A DNA stretch of 64,000 nt. Source: Saururus chinensis. Taxonomy: Eukaryota; Streptophyta; Magnoliopsida; Piperales; Saururaceae. The stretch is taken from the NCBI GenBank assembly GCA_035235625.1, contig CP141145.1:8060001-8124000 (forward strand). Reading direction: 5' to 3'. Within the stretch, counting starts at the first letter, position 1. Each line of letters starts with the position of its first letter. Below the pieces are notes generated by a model. The model was not told the origin of the DNA. It made no database searches and saw only the letters and a list, made by a program, of their open reading frames with translations. Position numbers and translations under genes: made by a program. This document shows, one piece after another, positions 35,954 to 47,600 of this stretch.

Positions 35954-36407
35954 ATTTTAATAAAGAGCTGACGCTTAGTGAGAAAGAACTTTTTAGACAC
36001 GTATATAAAGGTCTTTAAGAAATTTAGCATATGCGAGGATTTGCTTGATTGCCTCAAGGAGGGGAAGATTAATCTTGACTTGTTTGAAGGTTTCTAGAAT
36101 TTCATCCATCCCAGTTGAGTGCTTGCCAAATGGTGGGGCCATGTCTAAGCATTGGGGAAATGGGGTCCTAGGGATATAGGATGCCTTAGAAGTGGCTTCG
36201 ACTATAGCTCCGAAGAAGGGGGAGGAGAGATATACTCCTTTACTTTTGTCTCACTCTCTATCTCTTGATGCTCATTGGGGATTGCCCTCTCTATCTCCTC
36301 ACTCATATTGTCTCTTACCGGTTTAGCCCCAACTTTATTGTCAACAAGCCTCCCACTCCTTAGGGTCATTATGGAATGAACTTGTTCATTAGAGGGAGGA
36401 ACTCCCT

Positions 36408-37640
36408 CTACCTAAAATTGTCCTTTAGGGTTTTGTAAAGGTTGACTCGACAACATCCATATCTCTCTATTGTTATTGCATTGGCTAGTTGACCAATTTG
36501 GGCTTCTATTTTTGCGATGGACTGGACATGAGAGTGAAGGATTTGAGAATGAGATTCTATCTCTTGTAATGAAGTCAAGACCTTCTCTTCAAAACTCGAA
36601 TCCCGACTAGGCTGAGCATATGGGGTTTGCACTTGGGGTTGATAGATAGGGGATAGTGGCACTTAGGATTGATGGTACGGTGCTGGTGGCACATGAAAGG
36701 TTGGCCTAAGGGGTCGGTTACCACTTGCCACTTGGTTAGTGTTCCGCCAAGAGAAGTTAGGGTGATTCCTCAACCCAGAGTTATATGTATTTGAAAATGG
36801 ATTGCTCTCAACCCTAGGGCAAGATTGGGTGGTGTTCACATGATCTTGGACAAGCTCTGGAAATTGAGAAGCAGAGGGGCACTCCTTGATTATATGGGCT
36901 GGGCTAAGGCATATCATGAATGCATCATGAGTGAGGTTGGCGGGTTGAAGTCATAAGGAGATCTAGTTTCCTACTCAAAGTATCAACTTTGGAGGAGAGG
37001 TCTAATGGGCTTTTGACTTCATACAAGACACCCAAGAGGGGGCATTGTTCAAGGTGGATGGTCCAGCCTCATTTCTATTTAACACAAAATGTTGAAGGGA
37101 ATTTTCACTCAAGTCCTCAAAGAGTTTCGATACCTCATTTTTATTTTTTAACAGAAAGGTACCCCCACAACATGCATTGACAAGGTGGCGGATTTGTTCA
37201 TAAGACCCTCATAGAAGCGTTGCACTAATTACCACTTAGGGACAACATGATGAGGGCACCTCTTAAGAAGGTCCTTAAGTCTATCCCAACTCTCATAGAA
37301 CTGTTTAGTGGAAGTTGGGCAGAAGTAGCCATAACCTTTCTTATTTATCTAGTCTTGCCTATGGGGAAGTAATTTTTTAGGAACTCTTGTTTCATTTGGG
37401 CCCATGTTGTAATGGTGTCCAGTTCTAATTAGTGGAGTCATTCTTTAGCCCTAGCTTTTAATGTGAAAGGGAAAAACCAAAGTCTAACAGTATCATCAGT
37501 CAAGTTAGAGAGCTTGAATGTTGTGCATAGTTCCAAGAATTCATCTAGGTGCATATAGGGGTTTTCGTTGTGAAGCCCATAAAAAGATGGAAGAATCTTA
37601 ATGATATTGGGCTTAATTTAGTAATTTTGAGTGGCGACCG
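36408..37640 (-). pseudogene. Gag of the second gag-pro element
   Basis: About 37640-37200 encodes ILPSFYGLHNENPYMHLDEF, then a capsid-core stretch with LKARAKE and KQEFLKNYFPIGKTR, with stops. Frame 36917-36663 has a degenerate zinc-knuckle stretch and NPFSNTYNSGLRNHPNFSW, the Athila-type Gag hallmark. Frame 36662-36408 has AKIEAQIGQLANAI. Multiple stops and frameshifts are present. Confidence 0.7.
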
Positions 37641-37665
37641 TCAGCACCCTAATGCATGAAGGAGA

Positions 37666-38780
37666 GGTGTACCCATTCTGGTCCACTTTGTTCGCGGTTC
37701 AGGTGGGCCGGTACGGGCCACGGGGTCCAAGGGGCAGTCATACTGACCACACATGAACCATCGTGATACAAATTCAATTGGGACCCACATCTGTCACACA
37801 CACATACTAAGCATGTGAATAAGGTGTGCATATTCACATTGTGGGTCCCGACTCATGAATTAGTGTCGTTGGTCGGACCCGTGGTTAGAGAGGGGTCGAC
37901 CTTATTGCGGGCTTGGCCGTGTATAGGGAGTCCAGGTCTTCATGGGCTCTGAGAAAAAGAGTGCACTCCCGTTGTGTTAGACCCTCTAAGATAGTCCAGT
38001 GAAATCAGGTTGAAGGCCCGCTTAAGAAAAGCCCATGTAGGATAAAAAGAGAGGGAGTATAATAAATAGGCATAAGAGAGGAGAGAAAGCCCTAAGTGAT
38101 TAGAGCAGCCCCTTATCCTTTCCTCTCTCTCCCAATCACGCCCCCTCTCCCTCTGGTGTGGCATGTCACCCTAATTCCAAGAGGAGAAAGGGGCCGGCGG
38201 CTTCCTTCTCTCCCTCTCTTCTCCCTCTTGCGTGGTGCATGAAGAAAAGATCTTCATTCTTGGAGTAGTGTGGCTTCAAGCCAAGGGTTTGGGCTCTCTT
38301 CCTCACTCATTTCGCAATCCAAGAAGGGGCTTTGAGGGATCTACACAAGCACAAAGGTATTCTCCTCTCTTTCTTGATTGAATTGACATTCAATTATTGT
38401 TCGGGCATTGGAATGAAGAGATAACACATCGGGAGCTGATCAACGCTAAACATGAGTTCATACTTCTCCTCAATTTGATTTTAATTCATGATAAGCCCCT
38501 TATACATGTTTATTGCTTATGTATGTTGTTATTCAAGTGATTGTGTAGAGGATTTGTATTGAAGTTGCAATTTTTATGCAAGGCGCCACCCCTAGGGCTC
38601 GCCCACTTACTTCCGCTTTGACACCACTCTACACTGAAATCTGCTACGCAACAAGCCAACCCACTGAACATTGGGCCGAGATTTGGGGGTGACGAGGTGG
38701 AACAAGAAGTCTGGCCAGTAATACCCGGCAAAAATCTCATAGAGGGAGTTTGCACCTAATGGTAGTGGAGTTCCCGCAGC
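37666..38780 (+). mobile_element. Partial LTR-like segment, plus orientation
   Basis: A GGGACCCAC/GTGGGTCCCG block (37784 and 37841) like that in Tekay U3 is followed by a TATA-like TATAATAAATAGG at about 38058 and a pyrimidine-rich leader. No terminal TG or CA is defined. ORFs here have no domain. Confidence 0.35.
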
Positions 38781-39331
38781 TAGAAATTGTAGCTATGGTA
38801 GTAGTTGCACGGCGACGAGCATGAAGAGACCCATAAATGAGGACCAGAGCCACCAATCGGACGGCAGCCATTGAAAGGGGCTCCTTCAGAATCGCTAGTA
38901 GTCTTAACTCCATGAGGCTGAACGTGTCGGCAATAGACTCTGGCCTTGCTCAGAACTGATGATGATGGAAGTGCCAATGCGAGGGACAAAAGGGGCAGGA
39001 CCATCATGCTCCTTGCCGGGCCAATGCTTGTCAGACCCACATTGTGGGCCAAATGACTTGCACAGAAGAGTGTGCAAAAGGGAAGACTTCCTCCATGGAT
39101 GGTGGTAACACTTACCTTATGCTGCTTTTGGCTCAAGAGGCTATTGGGTCTGTCGGTAAGGCACCAACTCAGTGATTGTAGCCTTTGCTGAAAGGAATGT
39201 TTCACCGCTCGAAGTGGGGGTGAACTTGAGAGCAATGGGTGCAGGGTTGGCGGATGCAGATGGAGAACTGGTGGCACACATAGATGGAAAGGCAGCTTGC
39301 CTAGTTTGAGAAGGCCAATTGCATGCCATGG
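38781..39331. other. Unassigned GC-rich segment with a long chance ORF
   Basis: The longest ORF in the window (199 codons, minus strand, 38780-39379) covers this segment. Its composition is Ser/Pro/His-rich with no domain, and it runs into the solo LTR, so it is probably not a gene. The plus strand offers nothing better. Confidence 0.3.
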
Positions 39332-39954
39332 TGTTACACCCCAAGCAAATGAATAGGCTAAATGGCAGATTAGTTTCAACTTAGTGAGCGAATAGCCAAG
39401 GAAAAGCTAAGAAATGTCAACATTAGAGTATTGGTGGACTCGTATACAAGTCCTACTCGGAGTAGCACATGATGGAGAGCTAGGCATTATCACCTAGGAT
39501 GGTTCCTAGGAAGATCGAGACTCTCACAGATAACTCCTATGCAAACTATGAGAGACGCTAGATAAGGTTGCTAGTTCATTCCTACATTTCCTAATGCGAC
39601 TAAGAGTCACATCAAAGGTCTAAGGCAAGTAGGAAGCCTGGACAAGGAGTTGTGCACATGCCGAATTTCTAAGGCAGTTGAATCCTAACGAGGAAATGAT
39701 TCTTCCCGAAAAGTGGATGTAGCCAGGACTCTTCCTAGGTGAATGACATGGAGGTTGAGGACTTCTACCCGGAAGAGGAGTCCCATGGAATGCTAGATGA
39801 GGCATGATACTTGAAGGAGGGCTCAGCTAAATTTCTAGTTGGGTTCTGTATGGGCTGGTTTTCTATTTGTAATGCGGCAGGGTAGTAGGATTCCGAAGTT
39901 GTAACCAAAGGAGAGGGCAAGTATTAGTAGGAGTAGGCTTCCCGACCCTTTCCC

Positions 39955-39962
39955 TATATAAG
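39955..39962 (+). promoter_or_regulatory. TATA box of the CATGG solo LTR
   Basis: TATATAAG after CCCTTTCCC, about 300 bp before an AATAAA signal. Confidence 0.6.
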
Positions 39963-40256
39963 GGGTGTCATGGCAGCTTGGGCATGAGAAATCATGCATT
40001 GAAAAACTCAGAAATCTGCAAGGGGCATGCTGAGAACTTTGTCAATGGTTCCGGAGGACTATTGGGCAGCAAGCAATCCGTTGGTGACTTAGAAGAGCTG
40101 ATGTGGTGCGACTCAGCCAAGGGGTGGACCATACTTGACATCTTAGTAAGGCTTGGGAGCGGACTCCACCAGGGGTGGGATTGTTCAGCAAGATAGCTAA
40201 GAGGGGGCGGGTTTGGGAACAAGGTAGGGTCCTTGTTATTGAAACCTGCGGTGCTA

Positions 40257-40262
40257 AATAAA
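40257..40262 (+). terminator. LTR polyadenylation signal
   Basis: AATAAA followed by GGTTGTGGAGGTGG and a T-rich tract, downstream of the TATA box in the same LTR. Confidence 0.5.
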
Positions 40263-40431
40263 GGTTGTGGAGGTGGTCCTCTTTTTTCCTTTTCTTTTCC
40301 CTGTGTTGTGCTTGTGTGGATGGGCGAATACTTGGGTGAAAGGGTAGAGTAGATGTTGGTTGCACTGTGGAGCCAGGCCATCACGTGTGCAAATGCTAGG
40401 CTCAGCTTCACGCCTGTGACACATGGCCTAG

Positions 40432-41100
40432 TGTAACGTTTGGGAATTTTCTAAATTCCCAAAGTTGACCATGTGGAAAATAGGGTATTTGACCCCCTAG
40501 ACCTTATTGTGAGAATAACTTGCTCAATAGTTGGAATTGGTGGCTAAGACATATGTGAATAGAAAGTAGACAAAAAGAGCTTTGATACGCCACCAAGAAT
40601 GTGCACATTAGAGTTTGGATGAGGGCGATATGACTGCTCGAAGTTGAACATAGCGCGCGTGGTTTGTTTACCCAAATTGGATGCACAAATTGCCTGTTTA
40701 AGTCACTATCAGGCCCAATTAATTAAAGCGACGGAAATTAATTTTTAGAGGCCCAATTTGGTTGCTTAAGTGGGGAGGTTTGGCCCAACTTCTAAGGGGA
40801 TTAGGCTTCCTAATCCCCATGCTTATAAATAGATATTTAGCACTTATTGAGAGAGAGAGTTGTTTTGGCCCTAAGGGAAGGAGAGAGAAGAAGACGGTAT
40901 TTCAGAGAAGGCAGCTGACAACAGAGTCAGAGAGGAGCGATCTTGAAGTTCCAATGGTGGTGGATCGATGACAAACTGGCAACTAAGGTACCATCACAAT
41001 ATTTGGAACAATTCGTTGCAGAGATGCACGAGTAATAGATTTAATATTATAAACTAGTGTCTTAATTAGATTATAAGCAACCTCGTCCTCGCCAGACTGC
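40432..41100 (+). mobile_element. 5' part of a gypsy LTR, family B (copy 2)
   Basis: Begins TGTAACGTTTGGG at 40432 and aligns with 2599-3010. A TATAAATAG box lies at about 40824 (CTTATAAATAGATAT), followed by a GAGAGAGAGAG leader. The right edge is unclear and meets decayed minus-strand gag near 41100-41200. Confidence 0.6.
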
Positions 41101-41199
41101 TGACGGAATCTAGTTGGGTGCTGGTTGTAAATTGGCCAGCAAACATCGTGTCACAATGGTCAGTCCATTTTCACTAAGGACACTCAGGTTATTGCCGCT

Positions 41200-41527
41200 C
41201 CAACGACAACCACCACCTCTATGCCTCGCCCTCGAACATGAAGACCGCGAGTCGATTATTCTCCTCGTCAGGGCAACGTTGAGCACTGAAGATCTTCTCG
41301 ATGTGAAGTCTCCAGTTATCCACCACCAAAGCTTCTAACCCACCCTTTAAGCTAGGAGGGTAAAGTTTCTTGAATCCCTCTAAAGAAAGAGATTCAGATC
41401 CGCTACCACTTGCATGCTCATCCTGGACCACCTGTGTCAACCCCTCAATGGTGGTCAACACATCGTCCACTCTCGGGTCTCTAGCACTACGATGGTTATT
41501 AGCGCCTGTATGATTAGAGCCAGCCAT
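41200..41527 (-). pseudogene. Chromovirus gag, N-terminal fragment
   Basis: The frame starts at Met 41527 and contains LSLEGFKKLYPPSLKGGLEA, then DNWRLHIEKIFSAQRCPDEE and AVFMFEGEARRWW. 'FKKL.PP.F.G..D...A..W...+EKIF......P.E.....A.FMFEGEA..WW' is the Gag (capsid) signature of Tekay-type Ty3/gypsy chromoviruses. The frame is lost after EARRWW, where another LTR begins. It lies about 220 bp downstream of a PBS, as expected for element 5' ends. Confidence 0.75.
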
Positions 41528-41742
41528 CTACACAACAACCAGACATTAATCATACAGCCTAATAACTCGAAGCATCACAAGCAACAAATCAGAAAAACAT
41601 ACAATCAAGCAAGCAAGCAACATTCAAGACAAACAACTAACGGAATTCACATCACTAGTTATGTCTAGACCTTGATCATCTCATAACCCTTTAACCCATA
41701 AGACTTATCACTCAATCCTCATTTACTCTTGGACGAAGAGGT

Positions 41743-41754
41743 GCTCTAATACCA
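41743..41754 (-). other. Primer-binding site, initiator-Met tRNA type
   Basis: Minus strand reads TGGTATTAGAGC seven bases after the LTR end at 41762. One mismatch to TGGTATCAGAGC. Confidence 0.75.
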
Positions 41755-42959
41755 AAAACTTTGTCATGCCCCAGCACTACCCTACCCAAGCCAAACCCAG
41801 TCCAAGGGCCGGTCAAGCACGCGGGGGCGACAGAAAATTGAACGAGATTAAAATATAGCGGAAGACTTAGCCCCTCTTACGGATGGTTTAACTAGCAGAG
41901 TTACGCACTACTTTGAGCAAGAGTAATAAGTAGAACAAAAGAGGACTTTAACATTGAACTAGTCCATAAGTCTTATACCCACATACTTAGAATCCCGAAC
42001 CAACACACGTGGCTTGAATCATAAAGTTTCAAACAGATCTAAAAACATAAAATATACATGAGTCTGAAACAAGAACCACCATACATGATGTTCTATTATC
42101 ATAACAGAGTAAATCAGAAAAACATAACAAAGTCTACAGGCATCCACGCCTAATCACATGCTCTCCCCGATAGTTCCTCATATAGAGGGTCATGCCCGAC
42201 TGCATGCCGAATCATACAGCCCTAAAACAGAAACAGAGAAAGTGGGGTGAGTAAAACTCAGTAAGGTTTGAATACGGCGATAATAATCAGAAAACCATCA
42301 CGGCATGGCAACATAGCAATTTAGATTCATATTTGACATGGTATACCCTTTTATGATTATTCCCTTGCTAACCCCTATTTATCCATAAACATAAAAGCTA
42401 GCATGCATCTGACACACCTATCAAAGTCAAGGAATAAATAATCATATCATAACTTAGCATCCATCCTACATAAGTAATGATCCTCATCTAATCAAGTCAA
42501 GCATAATATCACCATAAACCGCATGAGAAGTATCTTTCACACACTTTCTGATCATGCGACCATATCACATAAACTTGCATAATAGTGTCTCATTCACACC
42601 ATTCAGATCATGCATTCATATCTCATAAAACTGCATAATAGCATCTCAATCACACGATTTCAGATCATGTATTCACATCATATCAACCTGCATGAAGAGT
42701 GTATCTAACACATAATTCAAATCATGCATTCATATAAATCTCATACATTCCATATCTCATTCACTTGCACTACAAGTGTCTAAACCACACTACATCAAGA
42801 TCATGCATAATAAATCGCATCCACATGTGTCACATAATCTCAAATATCCCTACACGGCCTGTGTAATCTGAGCACAATATTATCTCAAACACATCCATTA
42901 TCATAAAATAGTGAATGTCTCCATCATGGAGAGGAATACAATCATATAAGAAATACAAT

Positions 42960-43270
42960 TATATCACCTGCTCTGGATGTAGTCTGATTTCCTATTCGAA
43001 AACCTTGGGCATTGCCCGCTTTGGACATGGTCCGAATTCCATATGGAAAACTAGCGTGTAGGGGTAGTCAGCCCCTCTGCTTGCTTTGAACAATTCACAC
43101 AGGAAGTCTAAATTAACTAGATCAGGGCTGCTCACTCTGGATAGTCTGGGCCAGGAACGTCTGAATTAACTAGGGCAGTGTGTTCGCTCTGGACATCTAT
43201 GCAGTGAGAGAGTCCGAATTTACTAGAACATGTGGTAGCCGGTGCACAGAGGCATACCACTCTGGATTCT
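42960..43270 (-). repeat. Five-unit minisatellite in the Tekay LTR
   Basis: Units carry a GCTCTGGAC-like core and AGTCTGAATTAACTAG, repeated about every 50-60 bp. It lies at the position equivalent to the 5060-5375 array of the related LTR, read on the opposite strand. Confidence 0.65.
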
Positions 43271-44905
43271 CAAGGTCCAGGTTTGACTGTCTCAATAAAT
43301 AAATCTCAACCGCATTAACAATTCAAATTAACTCAACCCTAGGAGTATACATGTTCCACAGAGGAACTGAAATCGAAATCATGTCCTTTCGGACCAACCA
43401 GGGTCCGATTAAGCCAACGATCAATTAATCTGGCACTCAATCTCACATCATTGCATACAATAGATCAACCACGACTAATCATTGATAAAAATCTCTTTCA
43501 TGAAATCCATTTGATGTGTGCAACATGATGCATACATGAGTATTCTCTACGTGAATTCCAGCACATGGAATGTGCTCCCATCCGTTCCCTCATGCATCAT
43601 AATCTTATCATAAATAACCATGATTTTATAGTAAATTCCCCACATGTGTGTTCATACATTTCCTAAGCACATGACCAATGCTTTGACATAAGCTCATAAG
43701 GCAATAGACGCATGCTTAAACACATTCAAATCATGATTACCAACTGAAATCTAGGGTGAAATCTACCATAAACCATAAATCCGTTCATGTGAAATCCAAT
43801 TCTTTAACTCCTACAAGCAAGATTATACTACACATGAAGCTATAACATAATAACATCATTCGCCCACAATCCATTCTCATTATATGATGACATATCTTAT
43901 CATTTACCATGTAATATCCCTGTTGGAAACATGCTCTAATCATAAGAATTCCATCATCCATAGATTCAAGATAATTCAATGTTAACATGTATAACTATTA
44001 ACATATAATTCTACATCACAAGTACTTCATCATACTTCATAAATCTCTATCACAAATTCTACACCCTTCCAGTAGCATAATTCCAACATAAAACACTCCA
44101 CATAAGTGTTAGAACCATCAATTGGAGTAAAAACACCGAAGTGAGCATCAAAATCCAAAAATGGCAGAACTGTTATATAGCTGATCGATCGGCCTGGCAG
44201 GCCATTCAAATGGCCCAATCGATCGCCAACAATCAGTTCAAGCTTTTTTCTTCCTTTCGAAATTCAAAACCGAAACACCATTGAAGAACCCTAAAACCTT
44301 CATCCCAAGCCTCATACACCATCAAAATTCAATCAAACATTCTAGAAAGCTAATTGAACCCATTCCAAGGTAAAATCCTAAGGAATCAAGGCAAGAGATT
44401 AACATTTCATAAATCTACCATTAAAGCCCTAATCAAGAAAATCCATTCAAGCAAAACCCATAAAAATTGAGATTTTCACCATAACAAGGCTGAGATTTGA
44501 AAACCCATTACCTCTCCCACTTGATTTGAGTGGGATTAATCCTTCAATCATCTCTGAAACCTTCAAAAGCATGATTTTTATATTAATACACATCTAAACT
44601 CGATTTAACCTTAAAAATCATAAAGCAAACCGTAGATCTAGAGCTTAGGAGACATAAGTACGAATTTTTGAAGGTTAGGGCATGAAGTAGAGGAGTAAAA
44701 AAAGTGATTAAATGGTTTGAAATTGGATTGAATCAATGGAGGAAGATAGATTTAAGAAAGGATTAGGAAAAACCCTAATAATTAAGCATGGATTAGGGAA
44801 GAATATACCTCTAATCACTTACTCTTCGAGCCTAATTGGGGATTAGGCTCTAAACACCCTTTCACATCCTATTACCAATTTGGAAATGACTCAGCCCCTT
44901 TCCTT

Positions 44906-44914
44906 TTATAGGAA
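44906..44914 (-). promoter_or_regulatory. TATA box of the Tekay LTR
   Basis: Minus strand TATAAAAGG about 410 bp from the LTR start. The same octamer occurs at the window's left edge. Confidence 0.55.
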
Positions 44915-45323
44915 GGAATGGGGTAAACCTAACTAAAACTTGGGGTGAGAATAGAGTTTTTAACTAAAAGTAGGTGTTTTGGCCATTTAAACTCTAATTA
45001 AGACCAAAAAAATTCTAAAATTTTTTGTAGTGACTTCCTTTGATGTATGGGACGTTTTGAACCAAAAATCCCAAATTTGACCACGGGACCCACAGGGGGG
45101 TCCCGCCAAACCCTAATTTTCAAAAAATATGCAAAAATTCCAAAAATTCACAAATGTTTTGGATTCGCTTAAAACTCACAAATATGAAGTTATTTTTCTT
45201 TAAAACCTTTGGAAATCACCTTTATTTTTGAAAATCATCAAAATTGATCAAAAACGGCTTAAACCACATAAAAGTAATTAAACATAATGAATTTAAAGCT
45301 AGTTCAAGTTTAGTGATCTTAAA

Positions 45324-45339
45324 TCCTTCCCCCTTAGGA
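45324..45339 (-). other. Polypurine tract of the Tekay-type element
   Basis: Minus strand CCTAAGGGGGAAGGAT directly precedes the LTR and follows the pol stop codon by about 20 bp. Confidence 0.7.
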
Positions 45340-45361
45340 ATTTTGGTCCTTCAAAATTCAC

Positions 45362-46962
45362 TAAAAGTCGGCATCGAAAAGATTAGGATACTTCTCTCTG
45401 ATCTCATCTTCTCTCTCCCACGTGACATCTTTGACCTCATGATTTTGCCATAAGACTGTCACAAGAGGAATCACCTTTTGTCAGAGATTCTTCTCCTTCC
45501 AGTCTAGGATTTAAAGAGTGTCTCAACATATGAAAGGTCATCTTGTAAGTCCAACGGCTCAACATCCAACACTTGTGTCGGGTCTGGCTCATACTTTTGA
45601 AGAAGAGATACATGAAACACATTATGGATATGAGCAAGCCGAGGTGGCAAGGCTACACGGTAGGCCATAGCTCCAACTCGCTCTAAGACCTCAAATGGTC
45701 CTATAAATCTGGGAGACAACTTGCCTCGTTGGCCAAAATGAACCACACCATGGGAAGGAGAGTTCTTAGGAAAGACATGATCACCAACACTAAACTCCAA
45801 CTTGCATCGCTATCTGTCAGCATAACTCTTCTAACAGCTCTGAGCTGTCTGCAGTCTCTCCCGAATGGGACGTACCTTCTCCACTAACTGCTGGATAAGA
45901 TCAGGGCCAGTGCGAAGGTGTTCTCCAATCTCACTCCAACACAAGGGTGATCGACAAGGACGCCCGTAAAGTACCTCGAAGGGTGCATCTTGATGCTCGC
46001 TCGGTAACTATTATTATAAACAAACTCAACCAGTGGCACATGCTGCTCCCAACTTCCTTTCCACTCCAGGATACATGCTCGAAGCATGTCCTCAAGTGTA
46101 TGGATAGTCCTCTCAGATTGCCCGTCCATCTGAGCATGATAGGCGGAGCTGAGATGTAGAGATGTGCCTAAAAGCATTCTAAAAGCTTTGCCAAAACCTG
46201 GAAGTGAAACGAGGGTCACGATCAGAGATGATGGATATCGGGATCCTGTGTAACCGCATGACTTCCTTCATATATAGGGCAGCTAAGGCAAACAAAGGAG
46301 TAGTCATTCTGATTGCGAGGAAATGAGCGGACTTCGTAAGTCGGTTGACGATAACCCATACCACATCGTTACCACCCGTTGATCTTGGCAATCTGAAAAC
46401 GAAATCCATGGCTACGTTCACCCACTTCCACTCTGGAATCGGAAGTGGTTGTAGTAAACCACCCAGATGACGGTGCTCTACCTTGACTTGCTAGCACACA
46501 AGGCAATTGGACACATAGGCCGCGATGTCCTTCTTCATCCCTTTCCACGAAAATGTCCTCTTCACATCGTGGTACATCTTAGTTCCTCTAGGGTGGATGG
46601 AGAACTAAGAATGATGCGCCTCTGATAGGATACGCTCCTTCAACTCTATGGAGTTTGGCACGCACCACAGTCCCTTATATGTCAAACTCCCATCGGGCTT
46701 CTCCACGAAGTCCAACACTGCCTTCTCCCTTAGCTTGGCCTTAAAGGCTTGAATCTCCTCATCCCTTTTCTGAGCTTCGACCATGTCATCAACCACACTA
46801 GAGCTTATGGAGAGGTTAGCGAACCAACTCCGTGAGTCCTCCATAGTCAACTCCGGCTTTAGCTTGATGACATCCTCATACAGGAGCCAATCTCGCACTC
46901 GCGTGCAAGCTATCGTAGTGGCTAATTTCTGACTCAAAGCATCTGCCACCACATTCGCGTTA
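45362..46962 (-). pseudogene. Chromovirus pol end: RNase H tail, integrase, chromodomain
   Basis: The piece starts at NVVADALSQK (46952), the end of RNase H. It goes on to LKERILSEAHHS and, after a stop, KMYHDVKRTFSWKGMKKDI and CLVC, which is the HHCC zinc finger of integrase; a TAG follows. Frame 46421-46179 has AMDFVFRLP and [14 protein letters not shown], with two catalytic Asp regions. Frame 46219-45884 has HLSSAYHAQMDGQSERT. Frame 45800-45504 has KLSPRFIGPFEVLERVGAMA, the GPY/F module, and VFHVSLLQKY. The tail VTWEREDEIREKYPNLF to about 45362 is a chromodomain-type end. Upstream pol is missing, replaced by a repeat at 46961. Confidence 0.8.
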
Positions 46963-47600
46963 ATGTGTACCCTAAATATAAACCAAAATACATAGTGAGA
47001 AAAAAATAGATAATTGTCTAATTTACCCTTAGGGTTTAGTGTAAACCGTCAGGTGGGTTCATGGGGTTCATGACCCCATCAAATGCCAAAAAAATTACCT
47101 CAGGTCCATGACATTAAGGAGTGCCCTTGGGCTCAATTATGAAAGCATTAGAGTTCAAGAAAACCTTAGACAAAATGACAAAGCGGACCGCCCACATTCT
47201 TGTGAATGGAAGCACGAGTTGATTTGAGAGTGAAACCTTCGTAGAGGGAATGAGTTAAAATCAATAGAAGGGTAGTGACATGATGAGAATGACCCAAGAG
47301 AGAGTACCATACCGTAGGTGGTAAAATTACTCTAATGCTCTTAGGAGCAGTTTATTCTATTTCACTAAAACGAATACCTAGCCCAAGGAGAGTTAGGGGC
47401 ACCCTAAAATAATAAAGATTTTTATATGGAAAAGGTGTGACTAGTAGGTGACATGAAGACCTTTACAGGTCAAGTGTCATAGGAAACAAGGGGAATAACC
47501 CTCATTCCCAGGGTTTATGGCAGTGTATTACACATGTCTACAATACAGTGCTTCAATCTACTAGTGTAGCATATACGTAACTCACGTGATGCGTTTGAGT
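46961..47600. repeat. 175-bp-family repeat, copy 2
   Basis: Aligns with 7178-7720 from its first bases (TTAATGTGTACCcTAAATAT) to its last. The junction with RNase H coding sequence is sharp. It carries parts of two to three units of the 175-bp period. Confidence 0.65.

Larger units (their letters stand above)
32912..37665 (-). mobile_element. Second gag-pro element (Athila-like, non-autonomous), 5'-truncated
   Basis: A 3' LTR (32912-34283), a protease (35342-35953) and gag (36408-37640) are read on the minus strand. It has the same order as 13928-22814, and again nothing between protease and LTR encodes RT or integrase. The LTR joins the internal region with about 700 bp missing compared with copy 1, including the PPT. 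The element stops at about 37665 inside gag, so PBS and 5' LTR are lost. It is inserted in the copia 3' LTR. Confidence 0.7.
39332..40421 (+). mobile_element. Solo LTR of a different family (TSD CATGG)
   Basis: Begins TGTTACACCCC and ends CCTGTGACA (1090 bp), with perfect 5-bp TSDs CATGG at 39327-39331 and 40422-40426. It has a TATA box TATATAAG (39955-39962) and a polyadenylation signal AATAAA (40257-40262) in the right order for U3-R-U5. No PBS, PPT or internal sequence adjoins it. ORFs inside on the minus strand are shadows. Confidence 0.85.
41762..45323 (-). mobile_element. Complete Tekay/Del-type LTR, 3.56 kb
   Basis: On the minus strand it starts just after a PPT (CCTAAGGGGGAAGGAT, about 45324-45339) with TTTAAGATCACTAAACTTG, a mutated TGTAAGATC, and ends GGGGCATGACA at 41762, followed by a PBS. 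A TATA box TATAAAAGG lies at about 44906-44914. The long LTR and Met PBS fit the Tekay/Del clade. It contains a minisatellite (42960-43270) and GATCGATC-type motifs (44180-44232). It has pol on one side and gag on the other, and serves as 3' LTR for one and 5' LTR for the other. Confidence 0.75.

Noticed and set aside
38780-39379. Longest ORF of the window (199 codons, minus strand)
   Set aside because: No domain or homologous motif, Ser/Pro/His-rich composition, and it crosses the exact boundary of a solo LTR at 39331/39332, so the frame is accidental.
45931-46159. Plus- and minus-strand ORFs overlapping the integrase region
   Set aside because: They are alternative-frame shadows of the integrase sequence read at 46219-45884.
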